Shown piece by piece: positions 10,601-21,105 of a stretch of DNA of 64,000 bases. Source of the DNA: Pestalotiopsis fici W106-1 (taxonomy: Eukaryota; Ascomycota; Sordariomycetes; Amphisphaeriales; Sporocadaceae). The notes under the pieces are model-generated. The model was given only the letters and a program-made list of their open reading frames with translations. It searched no databases and was not told the DNA's origin. The translations under genes and the position numbers were made by a program. Position 1 is the first letter of the stretch; every line of letters starts with the position of its first letter. The DNA lies in assembly GCF_000516985.1 (NCBI RefSeq), contig NW_006917107.1:62001-126000 (forward strand). Reading direction: 5' to 3'.

Positions 10601-10698
10601 AAGCTTGGCGCGAGTCATGGAATGAAAAACAACGCGAGATTGATGAGGGCATACCCATTTGGGAAGACGAAAGTATGAATGGAGATGAAGCATTATAA
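7618..10698 (+). CDS. Large disordered protein with one C-terminal membrane segment
   Basis: Single exon, 1026 aa, from ATG 7618. I do not recognise the family. Residues 1 to about 690 are Ser/Pro/charged low complexity with SPR/SPS motifs (likely phosphosites) and short helical repeats: LDKIRQLEIEAANAEI, LDEIRAREMVAFSPRA and LDEIRAKNAEARS at about residues 360-425. A dense basic cluster RRSKRRVKRRQP (about 704-715) could be a nuclear localisation signal. It is followed by an acidic coiled region (DDFDELLDSLDVE) and LTEQEREQLAYVRM. One hydrophobic span, GLFTLLVAIWYTIESVFCSLY, lies at about 872-892. The C-terminal 130 aa are rich in W, R and E and look folded. NLS-like cluster plus a tail-side membrane span suggests the nuclear envelope or spindle pole body; this is inference only. 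Confidence 0.85.
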   Translation: MSYSPRSPADVLAARPNGAPSRIPVHSIVGHKRTGSGRIEYKENIIDEEGAPFSPKELLGGSATKPRSPFSPIAHPVSRLGRNNPSRLSWQAPESPHDSQIPRPKISASNSDHLNGHRSAGSPMPSPADSGRRRRQPLGLKAAFQLAEVQESRERSGSSSSSEPIDLRKAFELANAEANAVAVGSPSPAPRSYRRRESMDTRSNQYFGSVGGIDLGQRLKQFDKNHQLGSGHGASDGLFTTKGRAAVQVPDKRSHVERPPDEGGGISDQGVAEPDGALPSPDFDPLPPVDYEDEDDFGSSPIVRPTNPSPEKSFNWDLDADFTAGDLQVSDSPRIKLGRNNSAINDAPANGTPPKRTNDKLDKIRQLEIEAANAEIPEEESSLMSRKTNPRLDEIRAREMVAFSPRAMAQSKLDEIRAKNAEARSRSSSPEEARNFGVQPTREKPWSFSKDRENGNLEVGKSVSPRHNARLDKSTSVDARNRGTKESPSSKQYQLDIRDDSYDLLRRLTEATSPPQKNPTQSREPQVSIAPAIDEISREAEKQYPRPSHEEQHSGDMRVKSSRDRLGVNLPGMLKRHAASSETDPVDRIEAEMDLFALAKSQSEKSSQRAPSPGLSERSEPIEETPKPKNRVDPLTLPTPRVTGAYVETPATVKVKVERDFDWSDVESDTAASQTKIFPKQTADPKEWKGKHGDNDSSKGKVNRRSKRRVKRRQPLVNTAKIPTVKEDLRLIRRQNHIEDSTLDDFDELLDSLDVETVEQQQLDDDTIKSEDDFDAKLGLTEQEREQLAYVRMSKSLKTGLQGIRSAKQGIERLEDRISHSKHKSMHDQVSTSLETPGVTLVHHPSLGESYVALPLFYHRYPRFRLTPLGLFTLLVAIWYTIESVFCSLYVDTYECPRGMTCDWSPNEPYFPYAAPFMLDEWISGGKGRSLVWRVGEEIGDVAAEVADWATGHDFTKDEVMYMNIWDRRRHRRRLHKRGLHRKWIEPIQHRFKFQAWRESWNEKQREIDEGIPIWEDESMNGDEAL

Positions 10699-10994
10699 GA
10701 GGTGTCTATATGCTGGAAGAAAGGTTGAAAGACAAGGAGAATTACGAGTCATTATATGAGAACGCATGATGTATAGAACGGCTGCAGTCGGTATCAAGTA
10801 CCAGACTGGCTGCTATTCTGGTAAGCGTTTCTTTAGCGATGATACCATGGCAAGTTGCATTTACGAGGCCTTATGATTCAGCAAGGCGTTACTGGCTAGC
10901 TCTTCGCGGAAGACGGGAGCTTCTGTACATTGGTAGCAAGAGGGAAATATCATGTCAAACACTGTTTTGATAACGTTCTGTCCTACACAAGTGT
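10699..10994. other. Convergent 3' gap
   Basis: Roughly 300 bp between two convergent genes; 3' UTRs only. Confidence 0.5.
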
Positions 10995-12166
10995 CTAACA
11001 GGAACGATCCGACCTTCCCGCAGCCGACTGTAAGAAGTTCAAGACTCTGTCGGCGAGGAACCTTCGCGGCTCAGCCTGGTCGTCATCACTTAGTGCATGA
11101 GATGCGCCCGGCACAATACCACTGTTTTCCTGGTCCCAGACCTGATATTTCTCGTCGTGGTCCGTAATTCTCCTCCATTTTGCCAGCAGGGCGTCCTTGT
11201 CGACCCAATCTGGCACTGTCTGATCTTTGCCTCCGGGGGCAACCATCAATCGCCCCCGTAACAGCCCCCGTTCCTGAATTTTGCCAAATGTCTTTGCATA
11301 CTCCTCATCGCTCAGGTCGGCGCTGAACAAGTCCTCCTCGCTTGGCGACCCAGGGCTATCGGGGCTCGCCAGGCTCAAGAATCGCCGGGCGCTCACTGGT
11401 GACACAAAGCTGAATTGACTGCACAGCTCAATCGGAAGCACAACATCATACCTATCATTCTGCGCAACAATTTCCCTCGCCATGGACACCAATGTATCAT
11501 AGGTCTGGCGAAGCTCCTCGGGCGATCTACCCAGGAAACCCTCATGTAGGACCCAGGCAAACGCATCCCGGTCCGAGACGGGAGCTTGAAGGATGGCACC
11601 ATCTATTACCGGCCGCTCCAAATGCACCAGCTCGGGATCGAACACGGGCCGATTCCGATGCGGGTTCGGCCTGTACAGATAATGCAGCACGTCTTGGCTG
11701 CCGCTCGAGTGACCCATCAGCACCACCTTGGCGTCGGCATGGGTGGTACCACTGCCATACTTGGCAGCCTTGTAGCTCTTGATGTAGCGTATGCAGTGGG
11801 CAATCTCGTCGGTATCCCGGTCGAGATGGCCCAGACCCCAGGCCGAGTATGATGATGAAAGGTTAAGTGTGAAAAAGGACCATTCTGTTGTCTCCAGCGT
11901 CTTTATTATGTCATGTGTATATGAAGTCGTGGCAAGGCCGTCGCTCAGTCCGCCAATGAAGAGAATACTATGGGGTTGATGGGCATTGGGGGATGCATAT
12001 TCAAAAGTGACTAGAGTCTCCGTCTGTGTTTGTCCGTGTCAGTGCTACAAAGCGCGCACACAATGTGAAGCCTTATGCAATGGCGATTTGGCACAGGAAA
12101 ACTTACATAATGGTGTAGAATCCCTGGCATGCCACCTTTGGGCCAGAATTGAGAGAACCCGATCAT
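10995..12166 (-). CDS. sidJ: DUF1749 alpha/beta hydrolase, SidJ-like siderophore esterase
   Basis: Two exons (12166-12107 and 12023-10995) join in frame to 362 aa. The start MIGFSQFWPKGG and HHY at the junction, then TLVTFEYASP, ILFIGGLSDGL, SSYSAWGLGHLDRD and the nucleophile elbow MGHSSGSQDVLHYL (Ser126), are the ordered blocks of the DUF1749 family. A basic/acid triad partner region, PGGKDQTVPDWVD, and a late GASHAL histidine follow. Aspergillus SidJ of this family hydrolyses fusarinine C inside the cell to release iron. Its head-to-head partner here is a MirB-like siderophore transporter, which supports the same role. The exact substrate (fusarinine C or another ester siderophore) cannot be read from sequence. 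Confidence 0.82.
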
Positions 12167-12391
12167 GCTGAGTGATAGATTGATAAAACCGCCGAGCACA
12201 TTGGGCAGATACCATCAAGTTGAGCAGAATTTTAATGTATTCGGAGCTAGAGCTCAACCATCAGTAAGAACCCTGATTTTTTGCCCAGTAAGGCAACTTT
12301 GCGTCTGTGCAAAAGATGCAAAGTCGCACCAGAGACCCGACATCGGGCGTATTGTAGGATTCGCCGTAATCTAATCAGATCCTCCTGTGCA

Positions 12392-12400
12392 TTATCTGAT
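12392..12400 (-). promoter_or_regulatory. Putative SreA-type GATA site 1
   Basis: The plus strand reads TTATCTGAT, so the minus strand reads ATCAGATAA, a perfect match to ATCWGATAA. It lies 226 bp upstream of the esterase start. Confidence 0.65.
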
Positions 12401-12531
12401 CCTCTCGGGCCCGAGGAACCGGGTTCACAGTGGGCCAACTCGCACACTAGTGCGTGGTAGTATGATCATCGTCGGATGCTCTAGGGTGGACTCGGTTACT
12501 GCCGAATCTATGGATGGTAGGGTTTTCCATC

Positions 12532-12540
12532 TTATCAGAT
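12532..12540 (-). promoter_or_regulatory. Putative SreA-type GATA site 2
   Basis: The plus strand reads TTATCAGAT, minus ATCTGATAA, again a perfect ATCWGATAA. A further plain GATA core (TTATCT, 12551-12556) lies 11 bp away. Confidence 0.65.
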
Positions 12541-13125
12541 CAATCATTCATTATCTCCCTTCACGGACCAAATCAAAGTCTCCACGCAATGGCACTACTA
12601 GGAATACAGGCTGTGTACTACAGACTGTGATGGCTCACTATTTAGTTGCCACATCACTATAGTCTGGCCCGGACTCATCTGGTACAGTGCACTCAATCGT
12701 GACTTACCCCTATGTTGCATGTGGCCCTGTTCTTCAGCGTCGCAAGCTTTAGTCATCGATTCCAGCTAGTGAATCCTTCAAGAGTCGACCTAGCTCTTAG
12801 CAACATCTGACCGCCATAGGCTATCTGATGTAGGCTTGCGTGCTTGATAGGAGCTATACCGTAAATACGCATATAGTCGGCCGACTCCCCACAGCTTCCA
12901 GCTGAGCTGAGTTTTCTCGCTTAGAATTTTTTCCATTACTGCCATTGAAGTTTTACACGCGTCTTCCCGAGATGCAGTGTCGAAATGCCGGTCTCGGGTT
13001 GGGCCCCATGTTGCGGTTTGACCTGGATCTTTTATGACTGAGTGCCCTCAAAATTTGAGATTCAACATTTCTTGGCTCTTTTCTTCCTACAGCTCCCTGT
13101 CAACCGCCAAGGAGAAACAGTCACA

Positions 13126-15122
13126 ATGCCTCTCAATCTAAGAGCTGCGTTTCGTCGCCAGCAGGCCGAAGATGTCGATACCTCTGTACAAATGGATCGC
13201 ACCAAATCGGCCACAGTGACAGACGTACCGATTTCCGAAAGAGACACTGAGGCCGGCAATGGACCTACCTCTGGTGTTGTGGACACCTCTGGAGGAGAGC
13301 GTGTCAGCGAGGATGCTCAGCGCGGTGTCCAACATGTCGAAGCAGTGACCTTGACTTGGTCGAAAAAGACCCTGATTGCAGTTTTCTTCAAGTAAGTGCT
13401 TCAACGGTGCCTCAGAGACAAGCCGTCGTTGTCTAACACTTTATAGCATCTGGCTACTTTATTTTGTCAATGCAATGCAGTCCTCCATTCTGTCCAACCT
13501 GATCGCGTACGCTACAAGTGACTTTAGCAGTCACTCGCTGTTATCCATCATTTACGTTGTTTCGGATGCCATGACAGCAGCAGTCTACATTCCCCTGTCC
13601 AAGACCCTGGATGTGGTCGGACGAGCCGAGGGATTCGCTATCATGGCTGTATTTGCGACATTGGGACTCATCATGCTAGCGTGCAGCAACGGCATCACTC
13701 TCTTCTGCGCCGCATACGTTTTTTACAATATCGGGTTTTCGGGCATGACCTACTGCATCGATGTCATCACCGCCGATGCATCGACGCTGCAGAATCGGGC
13801 CTTGGCTTTTGCCTTTACTTCTTCACCGTACATCATTACCGCATTTGCCGGACCCAAAGCCGCGGAAGGGTTCTACTACGACATTAGTTGGCGTTGGGGT
13901 TTTGGTACATTTGCCATCATCTTTCCCTTCGTCGCCGCTCCTTTATTCTTCATCCTCAAGTACAATCTGCGCAAGGCACTGCAGGAGAAGCTTGTCATTG
14001 CAGACACTAGTCGCACCTTCATGCAGAGGATGTGGGGGTACTTTCTAGATTTCGATATTGTCGGTGTCCTCATCTTCTCCATTGGCCTCGTCGTTTTCTT
14101 CCTGCCGTTCGACCTTGCGGCGGACCAGCCCGACGGCTGGAATACGGGCTGGATTATTGCCATGATTGTAGTTGGGTTCATGATGGTATTTGCTTTTGCG
14201 ATTTGGGAATGGAAATTCGCTCCGTCTCCAATGCTGAGCCTGACCTACATGACTGATCGCACTGTCATTGGTGCCTGCTTGTTGGACGCCACCTACCAGA
14301 TCTCGTACTACTGCTGGGCCTACTACTTTACGTCCTTTCTGCAGGTTGTCAATGACTTGTCCATTGCCGAGGCTGGATACGTGAGTCACACCTTTGACGT
14401 GGTCGGTGGCGTCTTATTACTTCTCGTTGGTTTCCTGATTCGCCGAACCGGCCGCTTCAAGTGGCTTCTGTACATTGCTGTCCCGCTCTACATCTTTGCC
14501 CAGGGCTTGATGATCTACTTCCGCCGGCCGAACCAATCTGTTGGCTATTTGGTCATGTGCCAGGTTTTCATCTCCATTGGCGGCAGTATCTTCATTCTTG
14601 TCGAGCAGCTGGCCATCCTCGCCGCCGTCGACCACCAACATGTGGCCTCGGCCTTGGCTGTGCTCAACGTGGTCGGCACTCTCGGTGGCGCTATTGGTTC
14701 AACTATTTGCGGCGCCATCTGGACCAATACGTTCCAGGCTGCGCTGGAAAAGTATCTTCCCAGCGATGTACTTGATAATATTGATGCCATTTATGACGAC
14801 CTGGATACCCAACTGAGTTACGACATTGGCAGCCCCGAGAGAATCGGCATTCAGGATGCCTATGGGTACGCGCAGACACGCATGTTGACTGCTGGCTGCG
14901 CAATTATGGCGTTGTCTTTGTTTTGGTGAGTTTAGACTATTTCATCTTGTTCTCGTATCACGCTCGCATACTGTTCTGGACTGGTCGTCGCATGGACGCC
15001 ATGCCACCATTGCCACTTTTGGATGCTACAAGATTTTGGCTAACAAAATGTTCCACAGGATTTTCCTTTTCCGAAATATTGACCTGAAGAAACATCCCCA
15101 GACCAAGGGTATGGTTTTTTAA
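13126..15122 (+). CDS. mirB: MirB/Sit1-type siderophore-iron MFS transporter
   Basis: Three exons (13126-13391, 13447-14925, 15059-15122) close to 602 aa, the usual length of the siderophore iron transporter family (about 600 aa, 14 membrane spans). A hydrophilic N-terminal tail of about 75 aa precedes the first span. Signatures are YFVNAMQSSILSNL, YIPLSKTLDVVGRAEGF, FYNIGFSGMTYCIDV, the Asp- and Arg-flanked loop RALAFAFTSSPYI, DISWRWGFG, LDATYQISYYCWAYY and the long extracellular loop near the C-terminus (LPSDVLDNIDAIYDD). It imports ferric siderophores by proton symport at the plasma membrane. MirB of Aspergillus takes triacetylfusarinine C; that substrate is inferred here from the SidJ-like partner. 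The promoter has SreA-type sites, so iron repression is expected. Confidence 0.88.
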
Positions 15123-18100
15123 TTGTTCCAGATATTATCACACCGAGAATCACTCCCATTGCTGGAACATGCTGTTAGGGGAGTCCAGGTCATGGCCGAT
15201 TCTTGGGATGGACGGAACAGACTGTCTAGGCAGCCAAGGCTTATTATAATACAAAATTGATATAAAGGTAGCAGGCATATCCATGAGCTTGAAAAGATTA
15301 ATGAAATTTTCAATGACTAGCTTGATTTTGAGAAAGTTCTGCGATGGACTTGTTGATGATCGCGATGCTATCCGGGTCTTGGACATACTTGGCAGAATAC
15401 TACTGGCGTCAGATGAAAGCAGAGAAGTGATCTTTCGCCCACATCAACGGCAATTAACCAGCAACGTTGTGGTTCTCGAGCTGCATCAGGATGATACTGT
15501 GGAAAGAATGGAAAACCAGGCTCCTATGCCAAAATTACCCACATGTGCTGCTCGTTGCGTTGAACCAGTGGACAGTACTTAGTGCCCTATCATATATCAC
15601 AAATATGTGTGATGAATACTTGCACTTGCTACAGTTCCCAACGCGTATTTAGGTTAAAGATAGATCCAGAATGATCCCTCGAATATCATCAGAGTATTCA
15701 AAAGTATATCCGTCACATGAAGTTGATCCATTACCCAGTACTTTGTTCTCGCAAGGGCATAGGAGGAAGAAGTGAAAAAAGAAAAGGAGAGAAAAACAAA
15801 AGCAGCGAGATAATAGTTATAGGTGTCGTGCCGCACTGGCAAGAAGCACGCTTCTCACAATAAAAAGAAAGCGCATATGACCGAATAGTTCCCGGTACTT
15901 TCTTTGATAAAATTCTTATGGCCTCAGATATTGAAAGGTGCTCAATTCTGTACCTCAGGGAACAGAATGGCAACAACCGTAGCAGTCTCCTTTCTTTTTA
16001 ATGTCATCACAGACCATGGTATTAAAGAACAGTGTTATTTTTGTGACGAGGGAACCGACCATCCTCGTCATCCTTGCGTGGGCGCAATTGAGGAAGAGCA
16101 CATAGGAAGACAATCTTTCCAACAAGTTGATTTTTTCAAATTTTCTTTTATGAAGAGGACAGCGAGTAGGTATGTTGCTAGAAAAAACAACACCTCTACG
16201 AAATGGAGAGTGAGTGAAGGGGTGATGCAACTCTTTATATGAGAAAGGAAACGTGTCTTTTGCCATCAAGGTGGTTTGAGGTAGTGTCGGTCATGACTCT
16301 GTCATTATTTTAGAGTTTGGAAAGGACCTTGGTGCCACCTTATTACTGAGCTTCTCTACCTCTCGTAGCTAGTACCTGACTCTACATTCATATTCTCACC
16401 GAAGCGCATGCATAGATGTCTCCATGGTTGATGACAACGCTCATCTCGATAAAAATCACTCTTTTCAGTTGGAACCTGACTCAATTTGGAAACCTTCCAT
16501 GTTGAAGGTGACTAGCTGTTTGCAGGACCGCGATCAAGACTAATGGTCGTCCGTCACTCTATTCATTTCAAAATTCTCCCACAGCGTTGAATTGATGGAT
16601 CTTGAGCCCCGCTGAGTTGTGGAAATGGTGGCGTCGCCAGGCACACAAACCGGAGCAGGATGCGTCGATACTGGATTAAGCGGAACAAGGCCCGTCCGGA
16701 ATTTTAGTCAAACTGGAAAAGAGTCCGTCAATGTTGTAATGCAAAAATCATGCGAATTTCTATAGGAAAGCCATGCTCTGCTATGAGGCGAGCGATACTT
16801 GTTGTTTATTCGGAGAACATTTCGTTGGGGAGACACCCGCGGCTAAGACTCCAAGCCGATGGCAGTGATTTCCATTTGTCCCTTTTGGAAGCACTACATA
16901 CATAAGTGCCCGGTATGCGTTTGACTGGCAGAAGTCCATTGATTCACAGACTGCTTACCCTCTAGAGATTTCAGTCTTGAATTTCTTTCTGCATCAAAAC
17001 CGCGCGCATGAAACCTCCAGTCGCATCGGATGTTGCTGGGTTAAAGGTGTCAGCAGCAAGCACATGATCCGGAAGTCGAATAAAGAGGCGCTGTTGCCTG
17101 AGAAGTGGATATAAAAGCATGCCAAGGTCGTCGGAGCAATTTCCCATGTGTATTATGTACGGAGTATATGTGCTGCCCAAAAGCTGCGGGGCTGGGATCA
17201 ATGGGGCATACAAGTCCCTGCAGTCGTGGAGGGCTGCGATCTCTCCACGCACGCGCCCAGACCGTAGGATGGAAAGTTTGAAGTTTTATCTTGTATTGAT
17301 TCTTGAGTTTGCTGTAAAGATCAAGAGATCTGCTTCAAGCTAAATGCTGGAGCTATCTCAATCCATCTTTTCTCTCTCTTTTCATCAGTGGTGCTTAGAA
17401 GTTCGCCAAGAACGAGCCGAAAGTACACACTAGGCCCGCTTCTGCACTGGTGCCCTTGCTTAAATGTCATTAATGCCGCTGCACGCAACGAGGCAAAATC
17501 GCTATGTATGCATGGGATGACTCACTCGGCGAGAAGACATAACGTCTAATCTTTATTATGCTCATATTTGCATATTCCAGCAGCACGGAAGAGTTTCAAT
17601 CGTGTATCCAGCCATGGACACGGGGGCTTGGAGATCCATTCCCACCAATCATTCGGCACTTTAGTTGTTCGACGGATAAGTATGGCCACCATTCCCAATT
17701 GCCAATTGGCAATTAAATGTTGACTATACTCCATTGACTCCAAGTTTTGTGGTCAACTTCGCAGCCGCGAGCTCCTCGGTCCCCGAGCAAGATATGATAA
17801 TGAATCCAAGCGGGATAACTTCAATTTGGATTAAATCAATGATTATCAGTTAGTCATATACTGAGAAGATGTCATACGTCATAGTATAGTAGAGAATGCT
17901 TTCAGAACTGCAATGGCAAAAGACGTCCATAGCTAAACCTTCAAGCATACTAGTATAGTGTTGAGGATGCTTTATTTCCCATTATGCATTATGCATATAG
18001 AGGTACGTAGGGTAAAAGCAAATAGTGCGCGAGAAACTGAGTATCTGCCAATCAGAACTCTTGCGGCGAGAATAAAACAACTATTGCTAGCGCAAGAGTC

Positions 18101-18263
18101 ATTCCTGAGAAGCTCATCGGCGACTTCCGGACAGTTATCTTACCTGTATTGCGCAATGAAAAGTCTTGCTGCCATTATTGATCTTTACTGTACTTTACGA
18201 AGTCTCGTGCAAAGTTCCTCTTACTCCTATGTTCCCAGTCTCTTCAATCTTGTGTGGTTTGTC
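15123..18263. other. 3.1-kb gene-poor intergenic region
   Basis: No frame here has a recognisable domain, plausible splice chain or signal peptide. It is A+T-rich in places (for example 15760-15800, a purine-rich run). The stretch nearest 18263 is the promoter of the DHA2 transporter. Confidence 0.5.
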
Positions 18264-20184
18264 ATGATGTCAAGTACTACCGATCACCAATTGATCATGA
18301 TGGAGTATACTTCTGAGACCAAACAACAGCACAATCTACTCATACCTCCACCTGATACCGAGATGCAGTCAATATTCAACGGTCAGCTTATGTCTAATTC
18401 TGAGGTACCAGCCTCGCTCAACAATTTTCATGGCCAAAAGCACCCCACCAACTCGACAGCAGCACGCGAGGAGGAGCAACAACAAGTCACAACCAATGAA
18501 GAACAACATGAACCAGTCAATCTAGAGCCTACACATGGCCGCTCCAATGGCCAGATCGCCTTGATCATGCTGGCCTTGTGTCTTGCCGTTCTCCTCGGTG
18601 CTTTGGATGTTACTATCGTCACCACAGCTTTGCCCAGCATTAGTGAAGACTTCCAATCCAGTGCCGGCTATACGTGGGTCGGATCTGCATTTTTGTTAGC
18701 TAATGCTGCATCAATACCGTCATGGGGCAAGATCTCGGACATTTTTGGGCGGAAACCAATGCTCCTTCTCGCCAATGTGATTTTCATGATCGGTTCACTG
18801 ATTGCTGCCCTCGCCACTGGCATCGGTATGCTCATCGCCGGCCGTGCTGTTCAAGGTCTGGGCGGCGGTGGCCTGACCATTCTCACCAAAATTGTTATTG
18901 GAGACATTGTGCCTCTAAAAACTTGTAGCATTTTCTACGGAGTTCTGGGCGGTGTGTGGGCGGTGGCGGCGGCAACGGGCCCGGCCATTGGCGGAGCATT
19001 GACAGAGAAGGTATCTTGGCGATGGTATGTTCAGAGCCAGCCTCATAAAAAGCAAAGTCTATACTGATTGTACCAGGTGCTTTTGGATCAATCTCCCCCT
19101 CGATGGGCTTGCCTTTCTCATTATTCTCTTCTTCCTTGACATCAGTTCCCCACGTACACCACTTCTTAAAGGGCTTCAGGCGATTGACTGGGTGGGCTCG
19201 GCTTTGGTAGTTGGCGGTACGCTCATGTTCCTGTTTGCTCTCGAACTTGGGGGAGTCTCAGCGCCATGGCACTCCGCCAAAGTTGTCTGTCTGCTCCTAT
19301 TCGGCCTACTTGGCTGGGCACTTTTCATCTTCTGGGAGGCTCGTTATGCCAGATTCCCCGTAACACCAATGACCTTGTTCAAGAACATCTCCAATGCTGC
19401 CACGCTTTTCTGCGTCTTCATCCAGGGCATTGTATTCATCTCTGCTTCCTATTACCTGCCGCTCTACTTTCAAGTTGTGCGCGGATACACCCCCATCCAA
19501 TCGGGTGTGTACGTCCTCCCTACTGCCCTCGCACTCTCAGCTGGCAGCCTCTGTACTGGTTTCGTGGTATCAAAGACAGGCTGGTATATTCCGCCGACCG
19601 TCTTTGGACTCTTCATGATGGTCCTTGGTTTTGGTTTGTTCATTGATTTGGATGCTTATAGCAACTGGGCAAAGCTTATCCTTTATCAACTTGTCTCTGG
19701 TGTGGGAGTCGGCCCACTCTTTCAGTCTCCAATTATAGCCCTTCACGCCCATACCAAGCCGCGAGACATGGCTACTGCTACCTCGACACTTGGATTCATC
19801 CGCCAGATAGCCCAGGCCATCTCCGTGGTTATAGGCCAAGTGGTATATCAAAATGAAATCGCCAAAAGGTACCCATCACTCGTTGCCTCTGGGCTCACTT
19901 ACCCTCTGGAAAATGTCCTCTCCTTCAGCACCGGCGCCGATGCCCAAATCATTGAAAGACTTCCCGAGGATCAGCGCACCGCTGTCCGTATCGCTCTGGC
20001 AGATGCTCTCCAGCCAATGTGGCTCATGTACACGTGCTTTGCCGCCGCTGGTCTGGTAGCTTCATTCTTCATTCGACCCAGAGTATTGACACACGAACAT
20101 GTAGAAATCAAGACGGGTTTGGACGCAGAATACGAAAATGCGGAGGCTCGGCGCCGTGAGCGTGAGGAGAGCAATAATGTTTAG
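18264..20184 (+). CDS. DHA2-family MFS multidrug-type exporter (14 TMS)
   Basis: Two exons (18264-19024, 19077-20184) close to 622 aa. After a polar Gln-rich N-terminus of about 90 aa, the MFS core begins with motif C-like ALCLAVLLGALDVTIVTTALPSI. It continues with TWVGSAFLLANAASIPSWGKISDIFGRKP (motif A), GRAVQGLGGGGL (motif B) and [24 protein letters not shown] across the intron. The second half has QIGVYVLP-like PIQSGVYVLPTALA and LYQLVSGVGVGPLFQSP. The family exports drugs, toxins or secondary metabolites in exchange for protons at the plasma membrane. The frame is open about 100 codons further upstream, but that stretch is not MFS-like, so the paired ATGs at 18264/18267 are preferred. The substrate is unknown; there is no biosynthetic core gene next to it. 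Confidence 0.88.
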
Positions 20185-21105
20185 CATTCCAGTGTCAAGG
20201 CCGTTGCTGCTTCTTACATCTGCAGGTAGATGACGAGACTGATTCAGGTGATTGAGTGGTCTCAGTCCCACGCTCCCCATATCGTACACATGGTCTACAT
20301 TTGCACTTGAAAATTTTCTTTTCTATTCTGAATAGCTTAGCATATTCATGAGTTAAATGTAGGAGCACAAGCAGAGATTCAGCCGTAATGCAATGCAACC
20401 ATTAAATAGCGAGATCAAACGTGCTTCAAATTAGGTTGACTTGAAGCTGGGAGGAGTGAGCAAATGCACTGATAAATTCCGACAATCATTTGAAAGTGAC
20501 GTCTTCTCCCCAATACTCAAAATTAGGTGTGAGACAAGCGTTCGCTAGTGGCAAAAACGAGGTTCGATTGATATCAGATCAAGTAGGAATAGGACCGCAT
20601 GAATCCTGCCGCCTGGCCCACTAGGTCGGGCTGTGCACACTGCATGGTATGGGCTGTAAAGCATTAGGGGCTGTCGTCTGCACGGGTAAATGGCACTCAA
20701 CAGCTGCCTGGAGTTGCTCGTGACACGATACGTTCTAATATGCAATACAATTGTACATGGCAGTATGTAAAGGTGCAGTATAGTGTCAGTGCAATCATTA
20801 CTTGCATAACAGAGATTTTTCAATATTTCCAGCCTCTTAAGAGTATTGTGGCAAAAGTGGGGTATGAAACGATTGTACTGCAGCTATCACATTCCCTCGG
20901 GGCTGGATACGTACTCTTTGTAGGACTTTAGAATTCAATCACCCGCGTGCTCAGCCTCGCCAGGCACAAATGGTGCGGGGTCCATCAGTTACAGCCTCAA
21001 GCTGCTCTTTGTCTCAACATCATTCGAATGCATATTCGTATTTGTGCTGTAGCTTCCAACACCATTAATCAATGCAATTTCCAACATACACTTGTACGTT
21101 CAGTC
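20185..21105. other. Intergenic before the NLR
   Basis: About 920 bp containing the 3' flank of the transporter and the NLR promoter. No further gene or repeat was recognised. Confidence 0.5.

Larger units (their letters stand above)
12167..13125. promoter_or_regulatory. Bidirectional siderophore promoter with SreA-type sites
   Basis: A 959-bp gap between the divergent esterase and transporter. It contains two perfect ATCWGATAA motifs on the minus strand (12392-12400 and 12532-12540), a near match ATCAGATAG (12829-12821, minus) and a half match ATCAGATCC (12374-12382). ATCWGATAA is the site bound by the iron-repressing GATA factor SreA in Aspergillus (relatives SRE and Urbs1). Clustering is far above chance for a 9-mer. 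Confidence 0.75.

Noticed and set aside
16971..17252. 93-codon minus-strand frame in the 3.1-kb gap
   Set aside because: Reads partly like protein but has no homologous motif, intron or promoter support.
17958..18263. In-frame upstream extension of the DHA2 transporter
   Set aside because: About 100 residues with no resemblance to MFS N-termini; the paired ATGs at 18264/18267 fit the family better.
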